A stretch of 64,000 bases of DNA, taken from Nocardiopsis sp. FR4 (GTDB taxonomy: Bacteria > Actinomycetota > Actinomycetes > Streptosporangiales > Streptosporangiaceae). Below, in pieces: positions 43,891-52,944 of the stretch. The notes beneath the pieces are model-generated. The model did not search any database and was not told the origin of the DNA. It worked only from the letters and a program-made list of their open reading frames with translations. The stretch spans positions 92,499-156,498 of the forward strand of contig NZ_VWVV01000015.1 of the NCBI RefSeq assembly GCF_009830945.1. Reading direction: 5' to 3'. The position numbers were made by a program, and so were the translations under genes. The first letter of the stretch is position 1; each line of letters starts with the position of its first letter.

Positions 43891-45027
43891 ATGCGAAGCG
43901 GAAACTCCAACCTCTACCGATCTCTCTACAAAACCAAGCTGACCCTGCTTGCTGTGGTAGCCATCGTGGTTGGAGTCGCGCTCCTGCTTCTCTCCGCTTG
44001 GGCCGAACGGCAACCAGGGTGGGAGCTGTTGTCCTCTGCTGTCGTTAATGACGTCGGTATAGCGCTGTTGACGACCGGCCTCGTTGTGGTTGCCTTCGAG
44101 TACATCAACCGCGAACACGGTGAAGAACAGGCGATGCACCGGCTTCGTGAAGTTGTAGCTGAGCAGGCGCCGGCCATCCGTGATGCTGTGATCCAAGGGT
44201 TCGCCTTCAACGCCGATGACCTGGCCCGTGTCTCCTCACCCGAGACGCTTGACCAGGTGGCACGTAACACTCTGGCCATTCAGCTCAAGGATGAGGAGTT
44301 GGCGCATGACGTCTACAGCGACCTCAGCAAGCAGGTGCTTCGTGCCCCCGAGCGCTGGTACGACGTTGACGTGTCTGTCTCACTCGACCCCTGGACGGGC
44401 GGCCCGGCCTCTGGCCGCGGTTCCATGTTCGTCGCGACCGTCCGTTGGGAGTACCGCGTCATCCCGAGCCAGCCAGTCATGCGCTTCTCGGCTGTCTCTG
44501 ACATGGGCGACTACCGGGCACTCCTAGAAGATCCAACGACTACGGGTGCTTGGTACTTTGAGCCAGTTGGTGACCTGACAGCTGCCTCGCCGGAAGCCTT
44601 CGAGCTGGTGCAGCTCACCGTTAACGGTGATGAGCGGCGGATCCGCCGCTCATCACGCAAGAGCGCCCAGACCTACACAGTGGACACTGGCGTCACCCCT
44701 GATGGCTCCAAGGAGGTGAAGCTGTCCTACACCTACCGAGTACTCATCCAGCGCAACAGTCACCTCTTGGCGCTCGACTTCCCACGTCCGGCTAAGGGCG
44801 TCAAAGTCAGCTTCTCCTACGGTGGTAGCGGTATTCGCTACGTGCATAGCTTGGATCTGATCGCCAGTGCTCAGAAGGCACGCATCAGCAAGAGTCCGGC
44901 CTCTGTGCCGAAGCTAACTGTCGAGCTTGGATTTGACGGCTGGATCTTCCCTCGTTCAGGAGTTGTCTTCGTGTGGGTGCTGGAGGATGAGATGAAAGCA
45001 AAGCTGCTTGAAGAAGCGGCGAGCTAG
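43891..45027 (+). CDS. Two-TM membrane protein with large soluble domain
   Basis: A 378-residue protein. Two transmembrane helices (LTLLAVVAIVVGVALLLLSA and VGIALLTTGLVVVAFEYI) occupy residues about 15-75. A helical connector rich in Glu and Asp comes next, then a beta-rich C-terminal domain of about 230 residues (WYDVDVSVSLDP, VATVRWEYRVIP, VKLSYTYRVLIQ). The soluble part faces the cytoplasm if the helices form a hairpin. The same overall layout occurs in the protein at 48.4 kb, though the C-terminal sequences differ. No family is recognised; two-TM plus sensor or effector layouts are frequent in defence modules, but nothing here proves that. Confidence 0.65.
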   Translation: MRSGNSNLYRSLYKTKLTLLAVVAIVVGVALLLLSAWAERQPGWELLSSAVVNDVGIALLTTGLVVVAFEYINREHGEEQAMHRLREVVAEQAPAIRDAVIQGFAFNADDLARVSSPETLDQVARNTLAIQLKDEELAHDVYSDLSKQVLRAPERWYDVDVSVSLDPWTGGPASGRGSMFVATVRWEYRVIPSQPVMRFSAVSDMGDYRALLEDPTTTGAWYFEPVGDLTAASPEAFELVQLTVNGDERRIRRSSRKSAQTYTVDTGVTPDGSKEVKLSYTYRVLIQRNSHLLALDFPRPAKGVKVSFSYGGSGIRYVHSLDLIASAQKARISKSPASVPKLTVELGFDGWIFPRSGVVFVWVLEDEMKAKLLEEAAS

Positions 45028-45173
45028 TCGCCTTGCTCTAGTCGCTTAATCCAAGCGGGTACCGTATAGCTATAGCTGTTGTGTGGTTAGACTTGCCCTG
45101 GCACTTTTAAAGCCAATAGGCCGCTTTTGCTGCTACACTAGCCTTAACCAAAACCCCTTGGAAAGGAACCCCA

Positions 45174-45704
45174 GTGGCGCAGCGTGTCATCCGTGTCTCG
45201 GATCTGACCGGTAAGTTCATTGAGAATGACGAAGATCTCGTGAAGATCATCGTCCGCGGGCACCCCATCCTCGGGGAAGACGTCGTGGAAATTGAGGCAC
45301 TGGCTGAAGAGGTAGAAAACCTCGATAACGAGAAGCAATTCGTGCACCTGGAAATCCACCAGGAGGGCGAAGACCCTCGCTCGGTGGTGCTAGAGCTGTC
45401 AGAGTTCGAGGCGCTGGCACAGGACCAGCCGATGGACAAGCTGCTCACCACCGCTAAGACGGTCACTACTCGCTCGGCGCGGCCGGCTGCTGCCGCTGCG
45501 AAGATCGACTACGCCACCCTCGAACACGCAGGCAAGCCTAAGAAGGGCAGGACCTCCGAAGCTGAGAAGCGCATCGTGCGGGAGAACTTCGACCAGATCA
45601 ACGAGCGGCTCCAGGGCGAAGGGCTGCGCACCATCGACCTGAGCAACCCTGACCACGTCGAGCGCTACGGCCTGGAGGAGCTGGCGAAGGAGCGGCTCGG
45701 CTGA
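45174..45704 (+). CDS. Hypothetical acidic protein
   Basis: A 176-residue soluble protein, very acidic in the N-terminal half (VIRVSDLTGKFIENDEDLVKI, LGEDVVEIEALAEEVENL) and basic in the centre (KPKKGRTSEAEKR). It ends with a helical LSNPDHVERYGLEELAKERLG. The GTG start has AAAGGA seven bases upstream, and a perfect terminator follows the stop. The DPDHVERYGL-like ending resembles the C-terminus of Lsr2-type proteins, but I cannot confirm a family. It stands as its own transcription unit. Confidence 0.6.
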   Translation: MAQRVIRVSDLTGKFIENDEDLVKIIVRGHPILGEDVVEIEALAEEVENLDNEKQFVHLEIHQEGEDPRSVVLELSEFEALAQDQPMDKLLTTAKTVTTRSARPAAAAAKIDYATLEHAGKPKKGRTSEAEKRIVRENFDQINERLQGEGLRTIDLSNPDHVERYGLEELAKERLG

Positions 45705-45725
45705 ACTCACGCCTCAACCTCCCTG

Positions 45726-45753
45726 GATGCCCTCGCCATATGGCGAGGGCATC
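45726..45753 (+). terminator. Perfect palindromic terminator
   Basis: A 28-base perfect palindrome built on GATGCCCTCGCCAT and its complement ends transcription 22 bases after the hypothetical protein. Between here and 46262 I see no convincing gene. Confidence 0.75.
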
Positions 45754-46262
45754 GTGCTATGTGAGGGTCTATGCCTTACACGAGGAAGATGGTGTTGTTG
45801 CGCAGCTTGGGTTGAAAGTTGCTTTAGTGATTATTGGTGACGAAACATATCTTATGGGTTCTCTGAGTGTTATGTGAGGTTTGTGGGTTGCTACCTCTGC
45901 GGGTTGGTTGGGGAGCTATCTCTTGAAGACGGAGCTCCGTGCTCTGTGGACAAAGTTGCAGATCAGAGCATGGATTGGCGTGCGGGAGCCTGTTGATGAG
46001 GCATCAGCGGCTCTGGCCCTGCATGTATCAGGGTTGCTGAGATGTCCGAGATGACAGGTTTCTTTCCTCCACAGTGAGGTCATGACGTACCTCGGGGTGC
46101 AAGACTTGGTGTTGCGGGGGTGAGGGAGCGGGTAGATACTAAGAGGCATGAAGGGTTAGCTGGTTAAGGGATGCTAGTTTGCGGCATCTGGAGGAGATGC
46201 AGCGTGTTGATGCTAATTCAAAGAGGCAGTGGAATAGGACATTCCATTGCTGAGTTATTAGC

Positions 46263-46440
46263 CCTTCGCGCCGGAGTATTCTGTTTCAGACTCAATCAGA
46301 ATCGACAAAAACACATCCTGGCAAGCTTGACATCACAGCCGCACGTCACTTGATGGCTGGCGAACGAGTCGAAGATGGTGTTCGTGAAGTGCGTGAAGAA
46401 CTAGTTGATACCGCCGCCCTCAGATACACACCATCAAGAC
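46263..46440 (+). pseudogene. NUDIX hydrolase remnant
   Basis: In one frame this reads ILFQTQSESTKTHPGKLDI, then TAARHLMAGERVEDGVREV, then REELVDTAALRY. This is the NUDIX box and its preceding strand (GKLDI..A.HL..GE...D...REV.EEL), as in MutT or isopentenyl-diphosphate-isomerase-like proteins. The start and the whole C-terminal half are missing, and no start codon with a ribosome-binding site serves this frame. It lies 140 bases before the SIS gene on the same strand, so it may be a lost first member of that cluster. Confidence 0.75.
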
Positions 46441-46582
46441 ATCGTTGGCCACCTGTAGCCCAGGCGGAGGCACGCTCTGCCCTCATCGCGCTCGGCTTGC
46501 AAACTCGTGCCGTCAAGTTCCGAGTAGCCCTGATTTGCTGCTGTCGTACGTTCCAGCAGCCCAAAAGAGAGCGAATTCCTTG

Positions 46583-47113
46583 ATGTCGACTCTCAAGTAT
46601 GAACCGTCAGCCCGTCTAGAACCGACTATCCAATCACTCCTCACCGAGCTGGCCATACCAAATGAGGCATCAACAAGAACAATCTTCTGGGCGGGTAATG
46701 GGGGATGCGCGGCGTTAGCCGAACACATGGCTGCAGAACTGGTGACAGGAATGGGCACTTATCCGACCGCGAGGCGCAGTATCAGCTTGACGTCAAATAG
46801 TGCCCTCCTAAGTGCCCTAGCAAACGACCGTGGATACGATCAGACGTTTTCCGTCCAACTAGAGGTTCTTGCCGAGCCTGGTGATACGATTATTCTCTTA
46901 ACAACGTCTGGGCGCAGCGCTAATATGCTCGAGGCCGCCAAATTCGCTAGAAGAGCGAGATTGGTAACGGTAGCTTTCACCGCAGCTCGCGACAGTCCAC
47001 TCTTCGAGTATGCTGACGTCGTTGTTCAAATTGAAACGTCCAGCACTCAAGTCGCTCAAGAGGAGATGACTCGCCTCTTGCACGAGTTCTGCTCGCAACT
47101 GTTGAAAGGGTGA
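46583..47113 (+). CDS. SIS-domain protein, GmhA-like phosphosugar isomerase
   Basis: A 176-residue phosphosugar-binding protein. WAGNGGCAALAEHMAAEL and LTTSGRSANMLEAAKFARR are the two loops that hold the sugar phosphate in SIS isomerases, and the length and order match GmhA (sedoheptulose-7-phosphate isomerase; GN/SGNGGSA.A.H). The ATG at 46583 has only a weak upstream purine stretch. The next gene begins four bases later, so the two are coupled. GmhA together with the HldE-like protein would make heptose-phosphate intermediates from sedoheptulose-7-phosphate. The actual sugar may differ. Confidence 0.82.
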   Translation: MSTLKYEPSARLEPTIQSLLTELAIPNEASTRTIFWAGNGGCAALAEHMAAELVTGMGTYPTARRSISLTSNSALLSALANDRGYDQTFSVQLEVLAEPGDTIILLTTSGRSANMLEAAKFARRARLVTVAFTAARDSPLFEYADVVVQIETSSTQVAQEEMTRLLHEFCSQLLKG

Positions 47114-47116
47114 TGT

Positions 47117-48412
47117 GTGATCCAGGAACTCATCACCGTCGTCGGTGACACTATTATAGACAGGACGGCAAAACCGCTCCTCTCGCGACAGCGGACCACC
47201 TTTCGGCTCAACGACGATATAACTCTGGGTGGAGTTTGGAATAGCGTACGAGCGCTAGAAGCAACGGGACAGCCCGTAACAGTGATCACCGCCCTTCCCA
47301 GAGCCCTCATCGACAAGGCCATCAGCAGTTTCCTCCACGATGAGAGTAGTTTGATCGCCCTGGGTGATGGGACGACCCCGGCCCCAGAACGCATCTGGAT
47401 CAATGCTAACAACCAACTAATACAGGTCAATTCAGGTCGAAGTCGTGATTGCCGACAAACCCTCAATAGTCGTTCTCTCCAACTTCCTTCTACTAGCCGG
47501 TTGCTCGTCCAGGATTATGGATTCGACGTGGTGGCTAGCGTCAGGGAGTTGATGGAAGATTTCGAGACAATAGTGTGGGATCCCCATCTTTATAGCATCT
47601 TACCTATCCGTCGTTCCATCGTCACGGCCAACGCCAGATACTATGCGACATTGGACCGGTCTGACCATAGTTCAGATGAAGCATGCACCTTTCTTCGCCG
47701 CGCCCAAGCCTTTACTGAGAACCATGGTTGGAATGCCTGTGTCACGACCGTAGGCTCAGCTGGAGCCTTTGGATACAGCCCGGATACAGACGGATTCTTT
47801 TGCCCAACGGTGGCGTACGAAAACCGGAAAGTTGTGGGTGCTGGTGATCTATTTAGCGCAGCACTCGCAAGTGCCCCAGATCTGAAAGACATACGAGGGA
47901 GCGTCCGGACTGCGACGATGACCACCATACGACAGATCCGCAGCGAGCACCTTACGATAGGTGTCCACGGAAAGAATGAGTTCCAAATTCAAAAAGTGCC
48001 TATCATCGCCACCGGCGGCTGTTTCGATCTACTTCACGCTGGCCATATCTCCCTACTAAGTGCATGTCGCGCGCTTGGAGAGAGGGTAGTGGTCCTAATG
48101 AACTCTGATCGTTCGGTCAGAATGTTGAAGGGTCAGGATCGGCCTATACGAACAGCCTCAACTCGACGGCAACAACTGTTTGACACCGGCTATGTTGATG
48201 ATGTGATCGAGTTCGATGAGCCTACGCCGAATAACGACTTGATGACCCTGCGGCCCAACCTTTTTATCAAAGGAGGCGACTATAAAGCTTCCCAGATAAC
48301 CGAAGCGACGATTATGGCACAGATTGGCGGACTTGTGCTGACAGTCCCCTATTTCTCGGGAATCTCTACCACTATTCTAGGTGCAACGAGGCACGACAAC
48401 ATGGAGCCATAG
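47117..48412 (+). CDS. HldE-like bifunctional sugar kinase / nucleotidyltransferase
   Basis: A 431-residue fusion. Residues 1-290 are a PfkB-type kinase: GDTIIDR at the start, LGGVWNSVRALEATG, and the catalytic/anion-hole VVGAGDLFSAALA. Residues 300-431 are a cytidylyltransferase-fold domain with TGGCFDLLHAGHISLL (HxGH) and IKGGDYK. In Gram-negatives HldE phosphorylates heptose-7-phosphate and later adds AMP, giving ADP-heptose for lipopolysaccharide. Actinomycetes lack lipopolysaccharide, so here the product is likely a building block for something else. It overlaps the following gene (stop TAG shares a base with GTG). The kinase part is somewhat diverged, so specificity is not certain. Confidence 0.85.
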   Translation: MIQELITVVGDTIIDRTAKPLLSRQRTTFRLNDDITLGGVWNSVRALEATGQPVTVITALPRALIDKAISSFLHDESSLIALGDGTTPAPERIWINANNQLIQVNSGRSRDCRQTLNSRSLQLPSTSRLLVQDYGFDVVASVRELMEDFETIVWDPHLYSILPIRRSIVTANARYYATLDRSDHSSDEACTFLRRAQAFTENHGWNACVTTVGSAGAFGYSPDTDGFFCPTVAYENRKVVGAGDLFSAALASAPDLKDIRGSVRTATMTTIRQIRSEHLTIGVHGKNEFQIQKVPIIATGGCFDLLHAGHISLLSACRALGERVVVLMNSDRSVRMLKGQDRPIRTASTRRQQLFDTGYVDDVIEFDEPTPNNDLMTLRPNLFIKGGDYKASQITEATIMAQIGGLVLTVPYFSGISTTILGATRHDNMEP

Positions 48413-49332
48413 TGTTTGCTAGGCGACGAATCCGAAATCGTCATTCTGACAGGTCGATGTACACTGAGCGGCGGCGGTTTCGCGCGTACATCTGGACGAT
48501 AGCTAGCTTCGCAGTCATCTTCCTCACCATCGTGCAGGTAGTCCAGCAAACTCACCTCGCACCCAACCCGCCGCTGTTCAATCGTGCTGTTGATGCAGTA
48601 GTAGGGACAGTGCTCACCGCAGCTCTTGGCACTATCTTTGGAACTGCCCTGGTAGGCATTCTATTGGACGAGTACCAACGGCGATTTAGCGGAAAACTAT
48701 CAGAGTACGATCAGTTCCTCCAGCGCGAGGGGATTCTCGCAACCTATGAATCTTCGCAGGAGCCACGCATAGTCGCCGCATTGGAGAATGCAATCGCGGA
48801 TGCTCGGACCGAGATCACCGGTGTTGGCCTAGGACTGAGTGTACTGATGAACCGAATTCTCCTAATGCGTATCGCAGAACGCCTCACGTCCGAACGTTCG
48901 CTTGTTGTCAATGTAATACTCGGCAGTCCGCAGAACCGCGGAGTGATGAATCGGATCACCGAAGAACGAGAGTGGCATGAGTCTCAGGGCCTGGCTTACG
49001 ATTCCACTTGGCCTGAACATTTCCCAAAAGAAATCAAAACGATACTCAGCCTGCACGCCGGGGCGAAAAATCAGGACAGAGTTCGTGTAGTTCAGATTAA
49101 GTCCTATCCTACGGTGGGCGTGCTGAAGATCGACAACCGGACGTTCGTCTTCCTTTACGGTTCTCCAAATATGCGCGGCGGATCACAGAGTGTCTGGTTG
49201 GAGTTGGACGCAAGCCAAAAAGAGGGACATATTAATACATTTATCCAGCGGTATCTCGAGTTCTTTGCGAACGAAGCAGACAACGTGCGCGATGTGGTAA
49301 CGAGCGGCGAAGGAAGCGGAAGTGTTCAGTGA
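48412..49332 (+). CDS. Two-TM protein with cytoplasmic sensor or effector-like domain
   Basis: A 306-residue protein with a basic N-terminus, two transmembrane helices (AYIWTIASFAVIFLTIVQVV and VVGTVLTAALGTIFGTALVG) and an about 190-residue soluble domain. That domain contains EITGVGLGLSVL, SLVVNVILGSP and KIDNRTFVFLYGSPNM in alternating strand/helix order, reminiscent of a phospholipase-D-like half-barrel without HKD. GTG starts on the preceding stop. It sits in the middle of the sugar-nucleotide/NIS-like operon and could be a transport, immunity or effector component. I do not recognise the family. Confidence 0.6.
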   Translation: MFARRRIRNRHSDRSMYTERRRFRAYIWTIASFAVIFLTIVQVVQQTHLAPNPPLFNRAVDAVVGTVLTAALGTIFGTALVGILLDEYQRRFSGKLSEYDQFLQREGILATYESSQEPRIVAALENAIADARTEITGVGLGLSVLMNRILLMRIAERLTSERSLVVNVILGSPQNRGVMNRITEEREWHESQGLAYDSTWPEHFPKEIKTILSLHAGAKNQDRVRVVQIKSYPTVGVLKIDNRTFVFLYGSPNMRGGSQSVWLELDASQKEGHINTFIQRYLEFFANEADNVRDVVTSGEGSGSVQ

Positions 49333-50530
49333 TGAGCTGCGTTTCGCATGGGATCAGAGTCTCCTGCGAGGAAACTTCAGTAGGTTATTGCTTTACTGCG
49401 AGGCTTATCTCAACGATGGTTCGCCCAGTGGCTTTGTTCCCAGTATCGGTGATGTCGAGTACTCTGCAAGCGAAGGTAGCAAAGGCATTGAGATCCCCTT
49501 CGTATCGTACCCGAGGGACTTGGTCACCATAGTTGGTCGCTTGCCAGAGTGGCTGCCTTCAGATTCCTCCAACGTACTTGTTCCAGTGCATCCGCTCGCT
49601 GGTCACAGCGATGTTTTGGAAAGTCCAACTTTGCGCTGCGTTCCCACGGCATCAGTTAGAACAGTTGCTGTCCTGAGTCCTGAATCAGATGTACTAGGAT
49701 TCCTAAAGCTACATTTCCCTGGGAAAATTGGACGGTTCTCTCGGGACTTGTATCACTTCAAATGGCTCGCAAGCTTGGAGGCGAGTGCAGCACTAGAGCA
49801 GGCGTCCGCACTGGCAGGCGGCATATATTATTTGCCTGAGGACTATGGCTGGTTTTGCGAACCGCGGCTTGGTTCAAGCACTCGTGGTTGGGGAACTTTA
49901 GGCAGGACGATTGGCGCAGACCTGCTTCAGCAACCACTGATCCCAGCATTCTCCATCCTAGCGAAAACGAGCCGAAATCCTACCTATCCGTTGCTAACCG
50001 AGCTGCGTGATCGACTCGATTGGACTATGGATGCGGCATTTGAGAATGTAATTGGAAAGCTGATCGACAGCTATGTGCTTTTGGCTCGTGATTGGGGCCT
50101 CTTGCCCGAGTGTAATGCCCAGAACGTTCTTTATTCCATTGGATTGAACGGTTCGACATGTGCGCCAGTTTTTAGAGATATGGGTGACTTGTTTAAGGAT
50201 ATGGTGATTCGCCGCCGCCGAGGTTTGAGCTGTCAATTCACAAGCTACAAGACAATCGATGAAGATGCTCCAGATCTATACGAGCGGAGATCATTTTCCT
50301 ACGACTTCAAACTGGGATGCTATATTCTTGCTCCCATGATAGCGGCAATTGCAACAGTATGGTCAACTAATCAAAATTTGCTCATTTGCCGAAGTGCTGA
50401 TCGTTTTCGTGGCAAGTGGATCGACGCGTCCTCCTATTTCCGTAGCGCAGACACCTGGTACTCGTACCCGGACGTAGCCAACGTCTCACGATCCTCGTAC
50501 GTGGAGAATCTGGAACCGATGTTCCGATGA
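49322..50530 (+). CDS. IucA/IucC-like synthetase, first paralogue
   Basis: A 402-residue protein with features of NRPS-independent siderophore (NIS) synthetases: VLVPVHPLAGHSDVL (the HPxQ-like segment), PTASVRTVAVL, LGFLKLHFPGKIGRFSRDL, and the C-terminal CNAQNVLYSIG with VFRDMGDL, equivalent to the HxQN...RD catalytic region. NIS enzymes adenylate a carboxylate such as citrate and join it to an amine or alcohol. It is shorter than typical IucA/IucC (about 580), lacking much of the N-terminal thumb. The GTG start overlaps the previous gene by 11 bases, and the stop overlaps its paralogue by four. The substrate is unknown. Confidence 0.72.
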   Translation: MFSDELRFAWDQSLLRGNFSRLLLYCEAYLNDGSPSGFVPSIGDVEYSASEGSKGIEIPFVSYPRDLVTIVGRLPEWLPSDSSNVLVPVHPLAGHSDVLESPTLRCVPTASVRTVAVLSPESDVLGFLKLHFPGKIGRFSRDLYHFKWLASLEASAALEQASALAGGIYYLPEDYGWFCEPRLGSSTRGWGTLGRTIGADLLQQPLIPAFSILAKTSRNPTYPLLTELRDRLDWTMDAAFENVIGKLIDSYVLLARDWGLLPECNAQNVLYSIGLNGSTCAPVFRDMGDLFKDMVIRRRRGLSCQFTSYKTIDEDAPDLYERRSFSYDFKLGCYILAPMIAAIATVWSTNQNLLICRSADRFRGKWIDASSYFRSADTWYSYPDVANVSRSSYVENLEPMFR

Positions 50531-51705
50531 ATAGCATCAACGAGCGTTCAGTCCAGCCTCCTTCGTGGCTCGAAAATCTAATGTTCTTGGAACGTCACGC
50601 GAACGATGGTTCACCAAACCGGCTCTCATTTGTTAACGGCCCAAGCGCGGGATATTCCCCGCGGTTCGGCCTGCCAGATTTTGAAGTTCCTTTGGTCACA
50701 ACTCCAGCCGCAGAGCTTGAGGTCTATGGCGATAACAGATCCAATATGGCCTCTATGTGTCGAACCATGAACAGCATTCCTATCCATCCTGACTCGATAG
50801 GATATTACTTTGCGGACGGAAGAGAATTTTCTGTGCGGGCGCGCGTTCGGGCTGTCCCCAGTGCCTCTGGGCGCACATTATTAGTCGCAGATGATTATGT
50901 GAATTCTCTTTGGCTCAAACTCTCCTATCCGGGTGTCTTGGGTCGCTTTGGCTCGGGCCTGGATCGCAGGAAGGTTCAACACTCTCTTGCAGTTTGCAAT
51001 ATTCTTACCGCGGAATCGATTCCGCACCTGGCAGAACGCAGCGGTTTGGTCATGCTTGGCGGCGCAATGCCACAGCTTGGCTGCATTTTTCGCGACGTCG
51101 CCCCCTCCTGTGTGCAGGGCGAAATCGACAGTATGGTTCCTCTCTTTTCCCTGCTCTCTCGCTACGCAGACGAGAAAGTTGACCTTTGGGGATTCGCCAA
51201 TATCGATCGACAAGATCCAAAGGATACGACGGCGTGGTTGCTAGACAACCTAATTTTTCCACTACTTGAATCTTACTGGAACGTCTGCGTCCGAACAGGA
51301 CTCATGCCGGAGATGCATGCACAGAACATTTTGCTAGCTCGGCAATTGGGTAAGGTGTTGATTGTCTACCGAGATTGCCAAGGTTTCGTGGGTGATCCTG
51401 AGTACCTGCGGTCGACTCCAATGGTACAAACGATTTCTGAATCTCGTGTATTTGAAGAACGATCGCGACGATATGATGACTTTATGAGTCAGTATGTTTT
51501 GATGCCGTTAATCCTGAGATCTGCCTTGCTTGGCACTGTGTCCGTTGACCAACTGCTCGACAGCATAAGAGCTGCAACGGCCGACCTGGCGCCGCGCAAC
51601 TACTTCGGACCTCGCCAAGAGTGGTACGAGATGCCGCTGGAACAGCCCATGTACGGACGTCGGATCGAGTATGTTAGACGAACATGCAAACCACCCCTTC
51701 GGTGA
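50527..51705 (+). CDS. IucA/IucC-like synthetase, second paralogue
   Basis: A 392-residue paralogue of the preceding gene, overlapping it by ATGA. The same landmarks occur in order: SIPIHPDSIGYYF, VPSASGRTLLV, WLKLSYPGVLGRFGSGL and MHAQNILLARQ followed by IVYRDCQGF. Overall identity to its neighbour is modest, so the two probably handle different steps (such as successive amide or ester bonds) or form a heterodimer. As in the neighbour the N-terminus is short for the family. A 60-base gap with a low-GC patch separates it from the 2H phosphoesterase gene. No siderophore receptor or exporter is visible nearby. Confidence 0.72.
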   Translation: MNSINERSVQPPSWLENLMFLERHANDGSPNRLSFVNGPSAGYSPRFGLPDFEVPLVTTPAAELEVYGDNRSNMASMCRTMNSIPIHPDSIGYYFADGREFSVRARVRAVPSASGRTLLVADDYVNSLWLKLSYPGVLGRFGSGLDRRKVQHSLAVCNILTAESIPHLAERSGLVMLGGAMPQLGCIFRDVAPSCVQGEIDSMVPLFSLLSRYADEKVDLWGFANIDRQDPKDTTAWLLDNLIFPLLESYWNVCVRTGLMPEMHAQNILLARQLGKVLIVYRDCQGFVGDPEYLRSTPMVQTISESRVFEERSRRYDDFMSQYVLMPLILRSALLGTVSVDQLLDSIRAATADLAPRNYFGPRQEWYEMPLEQPMYGRRIEYVRRTCKPPLR

Positions 51706-51765
51706 GTTGCAGGAAGTGATCTTTTGCGATACATTAATATTAATTGATATGAAAGGTGTCAGAAG

Positions 51766-52299
51766 GTGACAGATAATACCGTTTACACTTTGGTTCTTGT
51801 CCCCTCGGACGAGATCGCGATCCAGCTTGTTGCGTTCTCAGAAGCAGTCAATGAGCGCGTAGATTCCGAACTCGCGCTCGGGGAACATGCTCTCCCGCAT
51901 ATAACTATCGTCCAGTGGAAAGACGCTGATCTTGGCTTGCTCAACCAGCAAACCTACAAGTTGCGTGACCTTACGCTGGGTACCCTCACGCTCGCTGGAG
52001 TCTCGATCGTTCCAGGTCCGGACGGCGACAACTGGATCGAGATACCCGTTCTGAGCACTGGCGCCATGCGGAAGCTTCAGGAAGAAGCTCTAGCGGCCAC
52101 TGGCGGCAACGGAGACGTTGCAAATGGCGTCGGTGATCGTTTCCGTCCGCATGTGACAGTAGGGTTGACTTACTCGACGAGCATTGAACTGCCGGCGTTG
52201 CCACCGTCACTTCTGCGTCTTTCCAGTGATTCATGGACGCCAATGTTGGGTTTGTCGGGACCTAATTACACGCTCACTCGTCTCATTGAGTGGGAGTAG
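51766..52299 (+). CDS. 2H phosphoesterase (2'-5' RNA ligase-like)
   Basis: A 177-residue protein with both HxT motifs of the 2H superfamily, LPHITIVQW in the first half and FRPHVTVGLTY in the second. This gives the symmetrical active site that opens or forms cyclic phosphates or 2'-5' bonds. GTG 51766 has GAAAGG nine bases upstream. Such enzymes act on RNA ends, ADP-ribose cyclic phosphate or cyclic oligonucleotides. In this operon it may process the nucleotide part of a product, or degrade a cyclic-nucleotide signal. The next gene starts four bases after its stop. Confidence 0.85.
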   Translation: MTDNTVYTLVLVPSDEIAIQLVAFSEAVNERVDSELALGEHALPHITIVQWKDADLGLLNQQTYKLRDLTLGTLTLAGVSIVPGPDGDNWIEIPVLSTGAMRKLQEEALAATGGNGDVANGVGDRFRPHVTVGLTYSTSIELPALPPSLLRLSSDSWTPMLGLSGPNYTLTRLIEWE

Positions 52300-52303
52300 C
52301 CGG

Positions 52304-52927
52304 TTGGCTGACAAGCTATTTCTGATTCGTCACGGATCTACCCTTGTGAACGAAAGCGCAAAGCTGTTATCCGCAGGGGATCCGGGGTTGTCGACGCGCG
52401 GAAATAAGCAGTGTGATGCACTAGTGGAGAAAATTGGCCAGGTGGAGTGCGAAGTGGTCTGGACTAGCCCTGCTGTGAGGGCCATACAGACTGCTGAGTC
52501 GCTGCGCGCGGCCCTCAATCTCAAAGTGGCGGTATCACATGAGCTGAAGGAGCGCGATCTCGGAGACTGGGAAGGCTTGTCGCGTGAAGAAATCATCCGA
52601 CGGAGGAAAGCGCTTCGATTGCGGTGCGAGGATTTGACTCAGGACTGGGAGGGCTGCAACGGAGTCGAACAGGATGAGGAGGTCTTCAGACGTGTGTCAC
52701 GGTTCGTAGAGGAGGTAACTCGTCGCCAACCTGGCCATGTCGTGATCGTGTCGCATGCTGGTGTTATTAAGTCATTCGTGTATTCGATCCTTGAGCTTCC
52801 TCAGCATCGAAACTTTGCCTTTCGGATTACCCTGGGAGGTTACGCGGTGCTGGAGCGAAGGAAGGGCTACTGGGAGCTTGCTGAGCTTTGGCCAAATCCT
52901 TTCGCTGCTCCTCCGGCAATAGTGTAG
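52304..52927 (+). CDS. Histidine phosphatase (phosphoglycerate-mutase-like)
   Basis: A 207-residue branch-1 histidine phosphatase. LIRHGST holds the phospho-accepting His, ELKERDLGDWEG the acid/base Glu region, and VSHAGVIKSF the second His. The TTG start at 52304, after GGGAG, places RHG near the N-terminus as expected; an upstream open frame does not resemble the family. It might supply the phosphatase step missing between kinase and nucleotidyltransferase activities in the heptose route (normally GmhB, of a different family), or dephosphorylate a final product. It starts four bases after the 2H gene. Confidence 0.88.
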   Translation: MADKLFLIRHGSTLVNESAKLLSAGDPGLSTRGNKQCDALVEKIGQVECEVVWTSPAVRAIQTAESLRAALNLKVAVSHELKERDLGDWEGLSREEIIRRRKALRLRCEDLTQDWEGCNGVEQDEEVFRRVSRFVEEVTRRQPGHVVIVSHAGVIKSFVYSILELPQHRNFAFRITLGGYAVLERRKGYWELAELWPNPFAAPPAIV

Positions 52928-52944
52928 TTTCCTGTAATGACTTA

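Noticed and set aside
46171..46353. 60-residue open frame before the NUDIX remnant
   Set aside because: Its frame differs from the NUDIX fragment, it has no ribosome-binding site and it shows no similarity to anything recognisable.
46583..48412. Lipopolysaccharide heptose pathway in the usual sense
   Set aside because: The host appears to be an actinomycete without lipopolysaccharide and no heptosyltransferase is present, so a different product is more likely.
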